Shown here: one piece after another, positions 25,076-36,156 of the stretch | How positions within the stretch are numbered: the stretch's first letter is position 1 | How the letters are laid out: each line of letters starts with the position of its first letter | NCBI GenBank assembly: GCA_000824805.1 | Contig: CCNA01000006.1 | Location: 62,001 to 126,000, forward strand | Direction of reading: 5' to 3' | Length of the DNA stretch: 64,000 nucleotides | Source of the DNA: Mesorhizobium sp. SOD10 | GTDB taxonomy: Bacteria > Pseudomonadota > Alphaproteobacteria > Rhizobiales > Rhizobiaceae | Position numbers and translations under genes: made by a program | The notes under the pieces: generated by a model | What the model saw: only the letters and a program-made list of their open reading frames with translations | Database searches by the model: none | Told to the model about the DNA's origin: nothing

Positions 25076-25456
25076 CTACCAGCGTCCCCTGTGCCGGTTC
25101 CAGGCATAGAGAAGGTCCGCGAAGCGGTCGTAGCCAAAGCGCGTCAGCGGCAGCGTGATCACGTTGCCGAACAAGCGCGCCAGCCATCCCTCGCCCGGCG
25201 TGAAGCGCCAGACCGCGATCGCCACATCAGCGCCAACCAGCAGCCGCCCTTCGGCATCGATGGCATGCAGGCGCCGGCGGATATCCTCGAGCGAGGCGCC
25301 GTAGGCCGAAAGCGCTTCGGGCTCGAAGTTGATGTCGCGGAATTCAACACGGCCCGCCTTGACCGCATCGATCAGCCGCCGCTTCTGGCGGCTGACGCCG
25401 GCGTCGCACACCGGACAGCGTGTGTTGTACCAGACGATGAGCAGCGGCTTGGGCAT
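25076..25456 (-). CDS. DUF393 thioredoxin-like protein (CxxC)
   Basis: A 126-residue protein of the DUF393/YuxK family: LLIVWYNTRCPVCDAGVSRQKRR carries the CPVC motif near residue 15, followed by the family's VEFRDIN and FTPGEGWLARLF patterns. It is a presumed thiol-disulfide oxidoreductase, cytoplasmic. The ATG at 25456 starts the conserved strand; the frame continues to 25510. It lies 60 bp downstream of the GYD gene on the same strand. Confidence 0.87.
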   Translation of the reverse strand: MPKPLLIVWYNTRCPVCDAGVSRQKRRLIDAVKAGRVEFRDINFEPEALSAYGASLEDIRRRLHAIDAEGRLLVGADVAIAVWRFTPGEGWLARLFGNVITLPLTRFGYDRFADLLYAWNRHRGRW

Positions 25457-25516
25457 GGCGCGACTATCGGGAATGCAGCGCGGCTTCGCAACAGCCGCGC
25501 CGATCCCCAAGCCGCC

Positions 25517-25810
25517 TCACCCCAGCGAGCTGATGATCTCGCGGTAGGCGAATTCCGGGAACGCCTTCATCGTCCGCGTTTTGACATTGCCGCCTGACGC
25601 CAACATCAGCGCGAAGCGGGCGAGCACCGCATCGTCCGGAGCTTCGACGATGGCGACCATGTCGCATTCGCCCATGGTCAGGTAGAATGATTTGAACGAG
25701 CCGCCCATCTCCCCCAGCAGCTTCTTGGCGGCATCGAGCCGTTTCGGCGACTCCCGCACATTCCTGGCGCCCAGCTCGGTCCAGTTGATAAGCACGATGT
25801 AGGTTGTCAT
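25517..25810 (-). CDS. GYD domain protein
   Basis: A 97-residue ferredoxin-fold protein: TYIVLINWTELGARNVRESPKR, FYLTMGECDMVAIVEAPDD and SGGNVKTRTMKAF are the conserved GYD-family strands (here GECD replaces GYD). Function unknown, common in Rhizobiales. GGAGG lies 6 bases before the ATG. Likely co-transcribed with the DUF393 gene downstream. Confidence 0.87.
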   Translation of the reverse strand: MTTYIVLINWTELGARNVRESPKRLDAAKKLLGEMGGSFKSFYLTMGECDMVAIVEAPDDAVLARFALMLASGGNVKTRTMKAFPEFAYREIISSLG

Positions 25811-25964
25811 GGCACACCTCCCTCCGGTGCCACGGAGCGAGCGTCCGGCGGTTTACGGCCGGCGCCGGGCGGGCATCCGGTCTATCGCCCACAATGCATC
25901 CGACCCTGAAATTATCCTCCTGTCGGGCAAACCCGGCAAGGCGCCATGAGGGATAGCCTGAAAC

Positions 25965-25992
25965 GCAAAAAAGGGCGCCGGAGGCGCCCCTT
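25965..25992 (-). terminator. Terminator of rpoD
   Basis: On the minus strand AGGGGCGCC pairs with GGCGCCCT around TCC and is followed by TTTTTTG, about 27 bp past the rpoD stop codon. Confidence 0.88.
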
Positions 25993-26018
25993 GGATCTTC
26001 GTGTGTTTGCGTTTCCGC

Positions 26019-28046
<2,028 letters not shown>

Positions 28047-28469
28047 TCTTTGTCGTCTCCAAGCGGCCGATATCGAGGCCGCGTAAACTGTCGGACCGGT
28101 TGCCGGTTGTGCCCGCGCCGGAACGCTTTCTACCGGCCCGGCAACCTGCGTCATCTCTTTTGTTTGTGCATGTCGCCCAAAACCGGCTTTCCACCTTTGG
28201 GCGACATGCATTAAGTCCAGCTTAACCGTGATATCTGGAGCAGGCATTTTGCCTGTCCAGCCATCACCAGTATCTCACATCGCTCAAATTTCCCGCCGAC
28301 GCCGGGGCACGGTTAACGTTTCGAATCGTCCTGATTCCGCCAATCTGCCAGAAGGTCAAGCGCCTCTGGCATGATTCGCATGAAAAAAGCGAATCAATTA
28401 CCCGACTTAGAGGCGTCGATTCGACGCGCTGCGTATTTCCACTTCACTTTCAACGGGTGGTGTTGGGCC
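28047..28469. other. dnaG-rpoD intergenic region
   Basis: 423 bp without a supported gene. It contains a palindromic repeat at 28167-28210 and an AT-richer part at 28370-28400, and presumably carries the rpoD promoter(s). No confident sigma-70 or heat-shock consensus could be picked by eye. Confidence 0.5.
28167..28210. repeat. Palindromic repeat, GCATGTCGCCC type
   Basis: TGCATGTCGCCCAAA and TTTGGGCGACATGCA form a perfect 15-bp inverted repeat around 14 bp. It resembles a third subtype of the dispersed rhizobial palindromes seen elsewhere in the window (A-rich and T-rich strips inside a symmetric border) and lies in the rpoD leader or promoter region. Confidence 0.7.
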
Positions 28470-30422
28470 CTAAACGCGGCCAACCCTGCCCGACGAAACG
28501 CCGAATCCTTCGATCAGCGCTTCCGTTGCCTGCACATCGTTGAATTGCGCTTGAATCTCGACGAGATGCCGGAAGTTTTCGTCCGAAGGGTCCGCATCGA
28601 GCGCCGCCTGCGCCTGTTTCAGCTCTCTATGTAATGTGCGGGCGCTGCGCTGCAAGTGCATCGCCTGGTTGAAGGCGTCGCGGGCGTCCTCGAGCGCCGC
28701 GGTTTCGAGCGCCGGCCACTGCCGCGCGCGCTTGATCAGTTCCACCGCCCGCTCCCAGATGCCGCCGCAGCCGGCGCGCTCGATGGTGGCGATGATGGCG
28801 CCGCGCTCGTCGGCCGCGTCATGCGCCATCGCGTCGAGAATGGCCGCGTGGAGCTTGCGCAAATCCGAATTGGCGAGGTCGAGGAATTCGACATGCGCGA
28901 AATTCTCGTCGATCAGCGCCGGATGGTTGACCAGCGCCACGATGATCGTCGCCTCGCGCACCGACATGGCTTCGCCCGTGCGCTTGACCAGCGCCGAGCG
29001 GCCCAGGCTCTCGGTGATCGCGGCGCGCCCTCCCGCAGCGCTCCGGCCAAACGCCCCGCCTGGCGCCGCCCCCCTGCCGCGCTCGCCCGGGCGGCCGTCG
29101 GAGCGTGCCCCGTGTTGGCCTTGCCGCGCGCCGCGCTGCGAGCCGAAGAAGCTCTGTTCCCGCTCGCGCATCTCCTGTTGATAGTGGTAGCGCGTGCTCT
29201 CGTCGCGGATGCGGCTGGTGATCTCGCGCAGCCTCTTTCCGAGTTCGGCGCGCCGCTCCGGCGTATCGAAGACACCGCCGGCCGTCTCGCGCATCCAGAG
29301 CAGGTCGGCGAGCGGCCGCGCTTCCGAAAGCACCGCCCGAAACGCGTCAGGCCCTTCCGCCTTGACCAGATCATCAGGATCCTTGCCCTCGGGCAACAGC
29401 GCAAAGCGCGCCGAGCGCCCGGGCTGGACGGCCGGAAGCGCCAGATCGGCCGCCCGCCATGCCGCTTTCAGCCCGGCCTTGTCGCCGTCGAAGCACAGCA
29501 CCGGCTCCGGGGCCATGCGCCACAGAAGCTCGAGTTGGTTTTCGGTGAGTGCGGTGCCGAGCGGCGCCACGGCGTTCTCGAAGCCGGCCTGCGCCAGCGC
29601 GATCACGTCCATATAGCCTTCGACCGCGATCACCGTGCCGCCCTTGGCGAGAGCCTTTCGGGCTCGGGCGAAATTGTAAAGCACATTGCCCTTGTGGAAG
29701 AGCTCGGTCTCCGGCGAGTTCATGTATTTGGCCAAGGCATCGGGCGCTAGCGCCCGCCCGCCGAAAGCGATGATCTTGCCGCGCGAATCCGGGATCGGGA
29801 ACATGATGCGGTCGCGGAACCAGTCATAGGAGACTGGGATGTCGTCGCCGTGCCGCACCAGCCCGCAGGCTTCGATATCGGCCTTCGGCACGCCCTTCGC
29901 GGCGAGATGCTCCTTGAGCGCGTTGCGGCTGTCGGGCGCGTAACCCAGACGGAAGGATTGCTGCGTCGCCGGCGTCAGCCCGCGGTCGCGCAGATAGGCA
30001 CGGGCCTTGGCGCCTTCCGGTCCCTGCAGCCGCTCCTGGAAGAAGGCGGTGGCCATTTCCATGACGTCGGTCAGGCTGGCGCGTTCCTTCTCTCGCCGCT
30101 CCTGCGCCTCATCCCGCACCGGCATTGGCACGCCGGCCATCTCGGCGATCTTCTCGACCGCCTCGGGAAAACTCATGCCGTCGAGCTCGGTGAGGAACTT
30201 GAAGTGATCGCCCGACACCGAACAGCCGAAGCAGTGATAGCGGCCCTTCTTGTCCTCGCAATGGAAGGACGGGCTTTTCTCGCCGTGGAACGGACAGCAG
30301 GCCCAATAGTCACCGCGCGACGTGTTGGTCTTTTTCCTGTCCCATGCGACGCGCTGGCCGATGACCTGAGAAATCGGCACGCGGTCGCGAATCTCGTCGA
30401 GGAAGGCGGGCGGAAATCGCAT
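28470..30422 (-). CDS. dnaG: DNA primase
   Basis: A 650-residue primase that makes RNA primers at the replication fork. The N-terminal CHC2 zinc ribbon is visible with Cys43, His46, Cys64 and Cys67. The TOPRIM catalytic core contains VEGYMDVIALAQAGFENAVAPLGTAL and CFDGDKAG. A Gly/Arg-rich linker (about 425-475) precedes the C-terminal helicase-binding region. The ATG at 30422 starts MRFPPAFLDEIRDRVPISQVIG, the family N terminus. It is upstream of rpoD on the same strand. Confidence 0.97.
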   Translation of the reverse strand: MRFPPAFLDEIRDRVPISQVIGQRVAWDRKKTNTSRGDYWACCPFHGEKSPSFHCEDKKGRYHCFGCSVSGDHFKFLTELDGMSFPEAVEKIAEMAGVPMPVRDEAQERREKERASLTDVMEMATAFFQERLQGPEGAKARAYLRDRGLTPATQQSFRLGYAPDSRNALKEHLAAKGVPKADIEACGLVRHGDDIPVSYDWFRDRIMFPIPDSRGKIIAFGGRALAPDALAKYMNSPETELFHKGNVLYNFARARKALAKGGTVIAVEGYMDVIALAQAGFENAVAPLGTALTENQLELLWRMAPEPVLCFDGDKAGLKAAWRAADLALPAVQPGRSARFALLPEGKDPDDLVKAEGPDAFRAVLSEARPLADLLWMRETAGGVFDTPERRAELGKRLREITSRIRDESTRYHYQQEMREREQSFFGSQRGARQGQHGARSDGRPGERGRGAAPGGAFGRSAAGGRAAITESLGRSALVKRTGEAMSVREATIIVALVNHPALIDENFAHVEFLDLANSDLRKLHAAILDAMAHDAADERGAIIATIERAGCGGIWERAVELIKRARQWPALETAALEDARDAFNQAMHLQRSARTLHRELKQAQAALDADPSDENFRHLVEIQAQFNDVQATEALIEGFGVSSGRVGRV

Positions 30423-30506
30423 CGGGTAAAAGCTCGTTTGCCTCCATATAATCAAGCCGCCCGGGCGCGGCGACTCCGGCTGACACATCGTACCCGCTTT
30501 TCACAG

Positions 30507-30537
30507 AGGAAAAGAAGGCGGCTGGGTGACCGCCTTC
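30507..30537 (-). terminator. Terminator after RcnB-like gene
   Basis: On the minus strand GAAGGCGG pairs with CCGCCTTC around 8 nt, followed by TTTTCC, about 23 bp past the RcnB-like stop codon. The T-run is short. Confidence 0.6.
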
Positions 30538-30559
30538 CGAATTTCCGGATTGCCGTGGA

Positions 30560-30922
30560 TTAATGCGCGGCGATCGCGCCGAAGATGATGCCGGAAAGAA
30601 TGCTGACCAGCACATAGTCATTGCCGACGCGGATCCACTCCTGGCCGGGGCCGGGACGGCGCAGGCCGTAGCGGTTCCAGTCGCGGATCGGCTGGTGGCG
30701 CCTCCAGTTGGAGTATTTCTGGCCGTTGCGCCAATGGCTGCGCTTTACGACGACCTTCTTCTTCACGACACGCTTGTCGACATGCCTGCCGGGCTTCTGC
30801 CAGTCGACCTGGGTGTAATTCGACTGCGGCGCGCTTGGTTGGGCAAGCGGCGCGGCCTGGCCGGAGAAGGCCGAGGCGGCCAGCGTCGAGGCGGTGACGG
30901 CGGAAAGTATGAGACGCTTCAC
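30560..30922 (-). CDS. RcnB family exported protein
   Basis: A 120-residue protein with signal peptide (VKRLILSAVTASTLAASAFSG, cleaved near GQAA), a basic middle (KRVVKKKVVVKRSHWRNGQKY) and the C-terminal RcnB pattern RYGLRRPGPGQEWIRVGNDYVLVSI plus a hydrophobic end. RcnB proteins act in the periplasm in nickel/cobalt balance in E. coli; the role here is unproven. Start is GTG at 30922 with AAGGAG 9 bases upstream; no ATG in frame gives this signal peptide. Confidence 0.85.
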   Translation of the reverse strand: MKRLILSAVTASTLAASAFSGQAAPLAQPSAPQSNYTQVDWQKPGRHVDKRVVKKKVVVKRSHWRNGQKYSNWRRHQPIRDWNRYGLRRPGPGQEWIRVGNDYVLVSILSGIIFGAIAAH

Positions 30923-31284
30923 AGTCGGTACTCCTTGTTGTCGATGGGCGGAGGAGTAACCGCCGATGGATGAACCGAAACTGAACGTCAGAATTACAAT
31001 TATGTAATGATTTCCTAGGCTTGCGCAGGCGGCTTCAACAACGCTTCGGATCGGCCCGGCCACGCCGCCAGGCGTTGGATAGCATGAGACGGAAGCGCCG
31101 CCGCCGGGCACATGCAACCAATGCTTCCTCTATTCATTTCCGACATGCGCCGTCGAGCCGAGACGATCATCGCATCAGAAAAATCTATTATTCGGCTAAT
31201 CTTAATTGGTATATTTCGACGCGTTGAAATGGCTAAGATTCGTACTCCTCTCCACGTCGCCAAAGCCAACTTGCGAGGTCGGCT
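30923..31284. other. Intergenic region between RcnB-like and Na/Pi cotransporter genes
   Basis: 362 bp between divergent genes. It is AT-rich around 30990-31010 and 31170-31215, where promoters would be expected. Short frames inside show no domain. No riboswitch or obvious Pho box was recognised. Confidence 0.5.
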
Positions 31285-32949
31285 GTGAGCGGCTCCGTCG
31301 TCCTCCTGCACCTTGCCGGCGCGGTGGCGCTGATGCTGTTCGCCACCCGCATGGTAAAGACCGGAGTCGAGCGCGCCTATGGCGACGTGCTGCGCCACAG
31401 GCTGCGCGCCACCATGCGCAATCCGGTCATGGCGGTGCTGGCCGGCTGTGGGCTGGCGGTCGCGCTGCAGAGCTCGACCGCAGTGACGCTGCTGGTCGGC
31501 TCCTTCGCCGGCGCCGGCATCGTTTCGGGCGCCGCCGGGCAACTGGCGGTGCGCGGCGCCGAGATCGGTTCGGCGCTGGTGGCCAAGCTGCTCACCTTCG
31601 ACCTTACACTTCTCGTGCCGCTCTGCCTGATCGCCGGCACGGTCATGTTCATGACCACTGAGCGGCGAGACTGGCGGCAGTTGGGCCGCATCCTGATCGG
31701 CGTCGGCCTGCTGATCCTGTCGCTCGAGATGATCGGCCAGGCGTCGGAGCCGCTGCGCAACAGCCAACTGATGCCGCTGATCATTAATTATTTCTCAGGC
31801 GACTCCATCACCACTTACCTGTTGGCCGCCTTGGTCACCTGGCTGTTCCAGTCGAGCATCGCCGCGGTGCTTTTGATGGCGACGCTGGCGGGCCGCGGGC
31901 TGATCACGCCGGAACTGGGCGTGGTCCTGGTGCTCGGCGTCAATCTTGGCTCGTCGCTTATTGCGCCGATGCTGACGCGGTCGGCGCCGCCCGAGGTGCG
32001 CATCGTGCCGGTCGGCAACCTTTTGATGCGCGGCCTCGGCTCGCTGATCATGCTGGTCCTGATCATGACCTTCAAGCCGGATGTCGCCTTCCTCGGCAAG
32101 ACCGCGCCGGATCAGATCGTCAACGCCCACATTCTGTTCAACGTGCTGATCCTGCTGGCCGGACTGCCGCTGGCTGGCCTCGTCTACCGCGCTTCCGAAA
32201 AGATCGTGGCGCTGGGCAGCAAGCCGCAACCCGCCGCCACGCTCGAGGTCGTGGAGCTTTCGGCGCTGAACGAGAGCGCGCTCGACACGCCGAGCCAAGC
32301 GTTGGCCAACGCCACGCGTGAGGTGGTGCGGGTCTGCGAGACGGTCGAGATTATGCTGAAGCGCATCATTGAGCTGTATGAGGATGCCGACCCCGCCAAG
32401 ATCAAGGCGCTTGCCGCGCTCGACGACCGCGTCGACAGGAAGCACGCCGCGATCAAGCTCTATCTCGCCAAGGTCACCAGGAATCCGCTCACCGAGGACG
32501 AGGCATTGCGGTGCCAGGAGCTGATCGGCGCCTGCGTCAAGCTGGAGCAGGTCGGCGACATCATCGTGCGCAACATGCTGGTGCATGTCAGGAAGAAGCT
32601 GGAGCGCGGCCTGGAATTCACGCCTGAAGGCTGGCAGGAGCTCTGCGCCTTCCATTCCTCGGTGCTCGCCAATGCGCGGCTCGCCTTCAACGTCCTGGTC
32701 TCGCGCGACCCGGAAACCGCCAGGCAATTGGTGTTGGAAAAGGACCTGCTGCGCGAGCGCGAGAAGGAAACCAGCGCCAGCCATTTCCTGCGCCTGCGCG
32801 AAGGCACCGCCAAGAGCGTCGAGACGAGCTCGATCCACCTCGACACCATCCGCGACCTGAAGCAGATCAACTCGCTGCTTGCCTCGATCGCCTATCCGGT
32901 GCTCGAGGAGCGCGGCCTGCTCGGCGGCTCTCGGCTGAAGGCGAGTTGA
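31285..32949 (+). CDS. Na/Pi cotransporter family protein with PhoU-like domain
   Basis: A 554-residue membrane protein. The N-terminal ~310 residues contain two inverted transporter repeats, each with a QSSTA/QSSIA signature (VALQSSTAVTLLVGSF, LFQSSIAAVLLMATL) typical of NptA-type sodium-phosphate cotransporters. The C-terminal ~220 residues are helical and PhoU-like. It likely imports phosphate with sodium. Start is GTG at 31285 with GAGG 6 bases upstream. Confidence 0.9.
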   Translation: MSGSVVLLHLAGAVALMLFATRMVKTGVERAYGDVLRHRLRATMRNPVMAVLAGCGLAVALQSSTAVTLLVGSFAGAGIVSGAAGQLAVRGAEIGSALVAKLLTFDLTLLVPLCLIAGTVMFMTTERRDWRQLGRILIGVGLLILSLEMIGQASEPLRNSQLMPLIINYFSGDSITTYLLAALVTWLFQSSIAAVLLMATLAGRGLITPELGVVLVLGVNLGSSLIAPMLTRSAPPEVRIVPVGNLLMRGLGSLIMLVLIMTFKPDVAFLGKTAPDQIVNAHILFNVLILLAGLPLAGLVYRASEKIVALGSKPQPAATLEVVELSALNESALDTPSQALANATREVVRVCETVEIMLKRIIELYEDADPAKIKALAALDDRVDRKHAAIKLYLAKVTRNPLTEDEALRCQELIGACVKLEQVGDIIVRNMLVHVRKKLERGLEFTPEGWQELCAFHSSVLANARLAFNVLVSRDPETARQLVLEKDLLREREKETSASHFLRLREGTAKSVETSSIHLDTIRDLKQINSLLASIAYPVLEERGLLGGSRLKAS

Positions 32950-33044
32950 GGCGATAGAGGGCAGTCGAAAAAATTAGTCTTTGCCCATCCTCGCTTCCGT
33001 CGGCTAAGGATCGCCCGAGGAATTGTTGGGAGGATGATCGGTCG

Positions 33045-33254
33045 ATGGACACGCATTCGCGCAGCTTCGCCAAGGCGCTTTCATGGCGTGCCACCGGCAC
33101 GATCGACACGATGATCATATCGCTGGTGGTCACGGGAAGCGTCAAGCTGGCAGCCACCATCGGGCTGACCGAAGTCGTCACCAAGTCGCTGCTTTACTAT
33201 CTGCATGAGCGGGCGTGGCTGAAGATACCTTACGGACGCAAGACGACCGCGTGA
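33045..33254 (+). CDS. DUF2061 membrane protein
   Basis: A 69-residue protein: SFAKALSWRATGTIDTMIISLVVTGSVKLAATIGLTEVVTKSLLYYLHERAW is the complete DUF2061 domain, with two predicted membrane helices. Function unknown; family members are sometimes near sulfate activation genes, not here. An independent small gene between the phosphate transporter and an MFS gene. Confidence 0.85.
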   Translation: MDTHSRSFAKALSWRATGTIDTMIISLVVTGSVKLAATIGLTEVVTKSLLYYLHERAWLKIPYGRKTTA

Positions 33255-33381
33255 TCGGGGCATGGGGCCGGCTTCGATCGGTCCAGTCAAGGAAAGCTAA
33301 AGCGCCATCGCCAATTTCTGCATTGCCGCGCCCGCCCGGGCGTGGTTTGAGGCCATGCATTCCTCGCCTGTGGTTTGAACC

Positions 33382-34563
33382 ATGCTGCCGCTGATTGCCC
33401 TTTTCCTTGCCGCCTTTGCCTTCGGCACCACCGAGTTCGTCATCGCCGGCGTTCTGCCGGAGGTGGCGCAGGGCCTCGGGATTTCGGTGCCGACCGCGGG
33501 CTATCTCGTCTCCGGCTATGCCTGCGGCATCGCCATCGGCGGCCCTCTGTTGGCGCTCGCGACCGGCAAAGTCTCACGCAAGACGCTGCTGATCGGACTG
33601 ACGATCGCCTTCACCCTCGGCCAGGTAGCCTGCGCGCTGGCGCCTGACTTCACCTCGATGCTTTTGCTGCGCGTCGCCGCGGCCGTGGCGCATGGCTGCT
33701 ATTTCGGCGTCGCCATGGTGGTTGCCGTCAGCCTGGTGCGCGAGGATCAGCGCGGCCGGGCGGTCGCGGTCATTCTCTCGGGATTGACGGTTTCCAATGT
33801 CATCGGCGTGCCCGCCGGTACCGCGATCGGCAGCCTCTGGGGCTGGCGCGCGACCTTCTGGGTGATGGGCGCGCTGGGCGTCATCGCGATGCTCGCCATG
33901 CTGGCGCTATTGCCGCGAACGGCGGGCGCCGCCAACCGGCCCGCCGGGCTGGCGCGCGAAGTTCGTGTGCTCGGCCGCCAACAGGTCTGGACGTCGCTGA
34001 TCCTGATGCTGATGCTGATGATCGGCCAGTTTGCACTGTTCACCTACATCACGCCGATGCTGCTCGAAGTGACCGGCCTCGACGAGAGCCTGATCCCTTG
34101 GGTGCTGCTGCTCAACGGCGTCGGCGCCACGATCGGCGTTCTGGTCGGCGGCAAGCTCGCCGACTGGAAGCTGATGCCCTCCCTTATCGTCATGCTTGCC
34201 CTGCAGGCGGCGGCGCTCGGCGTCATCCATCTTGTCAGTCCCTACCCGGTGCCGATGATCGTCGCCATCGTCATCTGGGGCGGTCTCAACTTCGCCATCG
34301 GCGCGCCGATCCAGACGCGCATCCTCGCCTGGACGGCCGATGCCTCCAACCTCGCTTCCTCGCTGATCCCATCCGGCTTCAATGTCGGCATCGCGCTCGC
34401 GGCGTCGCTTGGCGCGGCGATGCTCAATGCCGGTTACGGCTATCGCAGCCTGCCGCTCGCCGGCGCCTTGGCCATGCTGGTGGCGGTGGTGGTGGCTGTC
34501 GGCTCGCAAGCCTGGGAATGGCGCAGCCGCGCGACGCCGCCGCTGCCGGCGGCGGCGGAATAA
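33382..34563 (+). CDS. MFS transporter, DHA1/AraJ type
   Basis: A 393-residue protein with 12 predicted helices. The opening LPLIALFLAAFAFGTTEFVIAGVLPEVAQGLGISVPTAGYLVSGYA is characteristic of the AraJ/YdhP-like drug:H+ antiporter group. A loop ATGKVSRKT follows helix 2. Substrate unknown. The start has no clear ribosome binding site. Converges on a GNAT gene with only 1 bp between stops. Confidence 0.9.
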   Translation: MLPLIALFLAAFAFGTTEFVIAGVLPEVAQGLGISVPTAGYLVSGYACGIAIGGPLLALATGKVSRKTLLIGLTIAFTLGQVACALAPDFTSMLLLRVAAAVAHGCYFGVAMVVAVSLVREDQRGRAVAVILSGLTVSNVIGVPAGTAIGSLWGWRATFWVMGALGVIAMLAMLALLPRTAGAANRPAGLAREVRVLGRQQVWTSLILMLMLMIGQFALFTYITPMLLEVTGLDESLIPWVLLLNGVGATIGVLVGGKLADWKLMPSLIVMLALQAAALGVIHLVSPYPVPMIVAIVIWGGLNFAIGAPIQTRILAWTADASNLASSLIPSGFNVGIALAASLGAAMLNAGYGYRSLPLAGALAMLVAVVVAVGSQAWEWRSRATPPLPAAAE

Positions 34564-34564
34564 T

Positions 34565-35122
34565 CTAAAGGTCGATCCGGAACCTCAGGCTTTCCGCGCC
34601 TCCATAGGCGGCGACCTTGGCGAAGCGCCCGACAAGGATGCCACCGTTGGCGAGGATCACCTTCTGGGATGCCGGATTGTCGAGGTCCGTGGTGATCTCG
34701 ACATGGTCCAGTCCCACTGCCCTTGCCTCGTCGAGCATCAGCCGCAGCGCTTCGGTGGCGTAACCGCGTCCCTCCTTCCACGGCACCACCGCATAGCCGA
34801 TATGGCCAAGCACGTGCGGCGGCAGCGCCGACGTGCCTTTTTGCCAACGCAGCCCGATCGAGCCGGCAGCCTCGCCATCCCAGATCCAGCGCCGGAAGCC
34901 GGGCAGGCGCGGCACGGTTGTGCCGTCGGGCAAGGCGATGGGCGGCCCCTTGGCCTGAGGATCGTCAAGGCTGGCAAGAAAGGCAACCGGATCCCGTTCG
35001 ATCGCCTCAAGCTGTTCACGCGTCGCTTCCAGCAGCCGCACATTGTCGGGCGACCACCCGCGCTCCAGCGCCGCCTTGTAGGACGGCAAATGCTCGAGCG
35101 CGGGTTTGACGATCTCGATCAT
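34565..35122 (-). CDS. GNAT family N-acetyltransferase
   Basis: A 185-residue acetyltransferase. HIGYAVVPWKEGRGYATEALRLMLDEA carries the acetyl-CoA pyrophosphate loop (usual Q/RxxGxG/A, here EGRGYA) and TTDLDNPASQKVILANGG the C-terminal GNAT pattern of small-molecule or RimJ-like acetylases. Substrate unknown. The ATG at 35122 has AAGGA 8 bases upstream. It is 47 bp downstream of the DnaB-like ATPase gene on the same strand. Confidence 0.88.
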   Translation of the reverse strand: MIEIVKPALEHLPSYKAALERGWSPDNVRLLEATREQLEAIERDPVAFLASLDDPQAKGPPIALPDGTTVPRLPGFRRWIWDGEAAGSIGLRWQKGTSALPPHVLGHIGYAVVPWKEGRGYATEALRLMLDEARAVGLDHVEITTDLDNPASQKVILANGGILVGRFAKVAAYGGAESLRFRIDL

Positions 35123-35169
35123 AGTTCGTTCCTTGCCGAGGACCGACATAGCCGCCACACGGATCACTC

Positions 35170-35880
35170 TCAAGTCGCCTGGAACTGGATTTCGCCCTTG
35201 TTCAGGAAACAGGCCTTGTCGAACAGCGAAAGGTCGAGCGGGTTCGGCAGCCGGATATCTCCTGTATCCGGGAACGGCTTCCCGGCGGGATCGTAAGACC
35301 TATGGATCTGCGAGATGAAGACCAGCACCAGCCCGCGTTCCCGGGCGAACGACCTCAGCGCGCGGATCTGGACCATGAGCTCGGGATTCTCGCGCTTCTG
35401 GTCGAGCAGTTGCAGGTAGTCGATCACCGCCAGCGTACCGCGCGGCGCCGACCGCAATGCCTCGATAATGTAGGCGGCGCTGATGGCGTCGGAATTGTCG
35501 AAGATGAACAGGTGGTCGAAATCGGCAGGGTCGGCGCCGATGTCCCGGAACCGCCCCAGGATGTCGGCATGCATGTATTCCAAGGTGAAGAATACGGCGC
35601 GACCGCCCTGCTTCATGGCCGCCACTGCGAGCTCGAGGCTCATCAGCGTCTTGCCTTGGCCCGGCCGCGCCGCCACGAGAACCATGTCGCCGGGTATCAG
35701 CCGGGCCAGCAGCCTGTCACCGGGCCCAGCCTCGGCGACCTTGGCCGCAAGCAGGCTCCAGCTGGCAAAACCTTCTTCACCGGCAACGCGGTCGAGCGCC
35801 GTGTGGATTGGAATTTTTTCCCGGCGAGACAGGAGCCTCGCCTGGCGTTTCAGATGATAGACGGGTGCGGAAAGCCGCAT
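35170..35880 (-). CDS. Stand-alone DnaB-type RecA-fold ATPase
   Basis: A 236-residue protein with only a DnaB helicase C-terminal-like ATPase: Walker A at about 76-83 (ARPGQGKT), a strand LAVIDYLQLLDQKRE (Walker B with DYLQ), then LVFISQIHRSYDP, the DnaB H3 region. The replicative N-terminal domain is absent; instead about 55 basic residues precede (HLKRQARLLSRREKIPIHTALDRVAGEEGFASWSLL). AGGAGG precedes the ATG by 7 bases. Unlikely to be the replicative helicase; similar small proteins occur in rhizobial chromosomes with unknown role. Confidence 0.82.
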   Translation of the reverse strand: MRLSAPVYHLKRQARLLSRREKIPIHTALDRVAGEEGFASWSLLAAKVAEAGPGDRLLARLIPGDMVLVAARPGQGKTLMSLELAVAAMKQGGRAVFFTLEYMHADILGRFRDIGADPADFDHLFIFDNSDAISAAYIIEALRSAPRGTLAVIDYLQLLDQKRENPELMVQIRALRSFARERGLVLVFISQIHRSYDPAGKPFPDTGDIRLPNPLDLSLFDKACFLNKGEIQFQAT

Positions 35881-36156
35881 CGAAAAACCTCCTGCCGCGA
35901 GCAGTCTTGGCAATCCCTCCTTATGCCTTGCGCTCGAACAGTTGGTCGGGTGATCGACTGCCCTGCATGAACGATGCTTTCCCGGTGGAGGGAGGAGGCG
36001 TGAGCGCGCCGGAATCAGATCATAGCTCAATCGAAGCAAGCCGAAAATCCGACCTTCAAAAGGCGTCGCTAAACTAGAAGTGTTTCGCCGATGGGTGCGA
36101 GACCTTCTATGATCGGCCCGGGTGATTCCCGAGATATTGACCAGGAGGGGCAAAGG

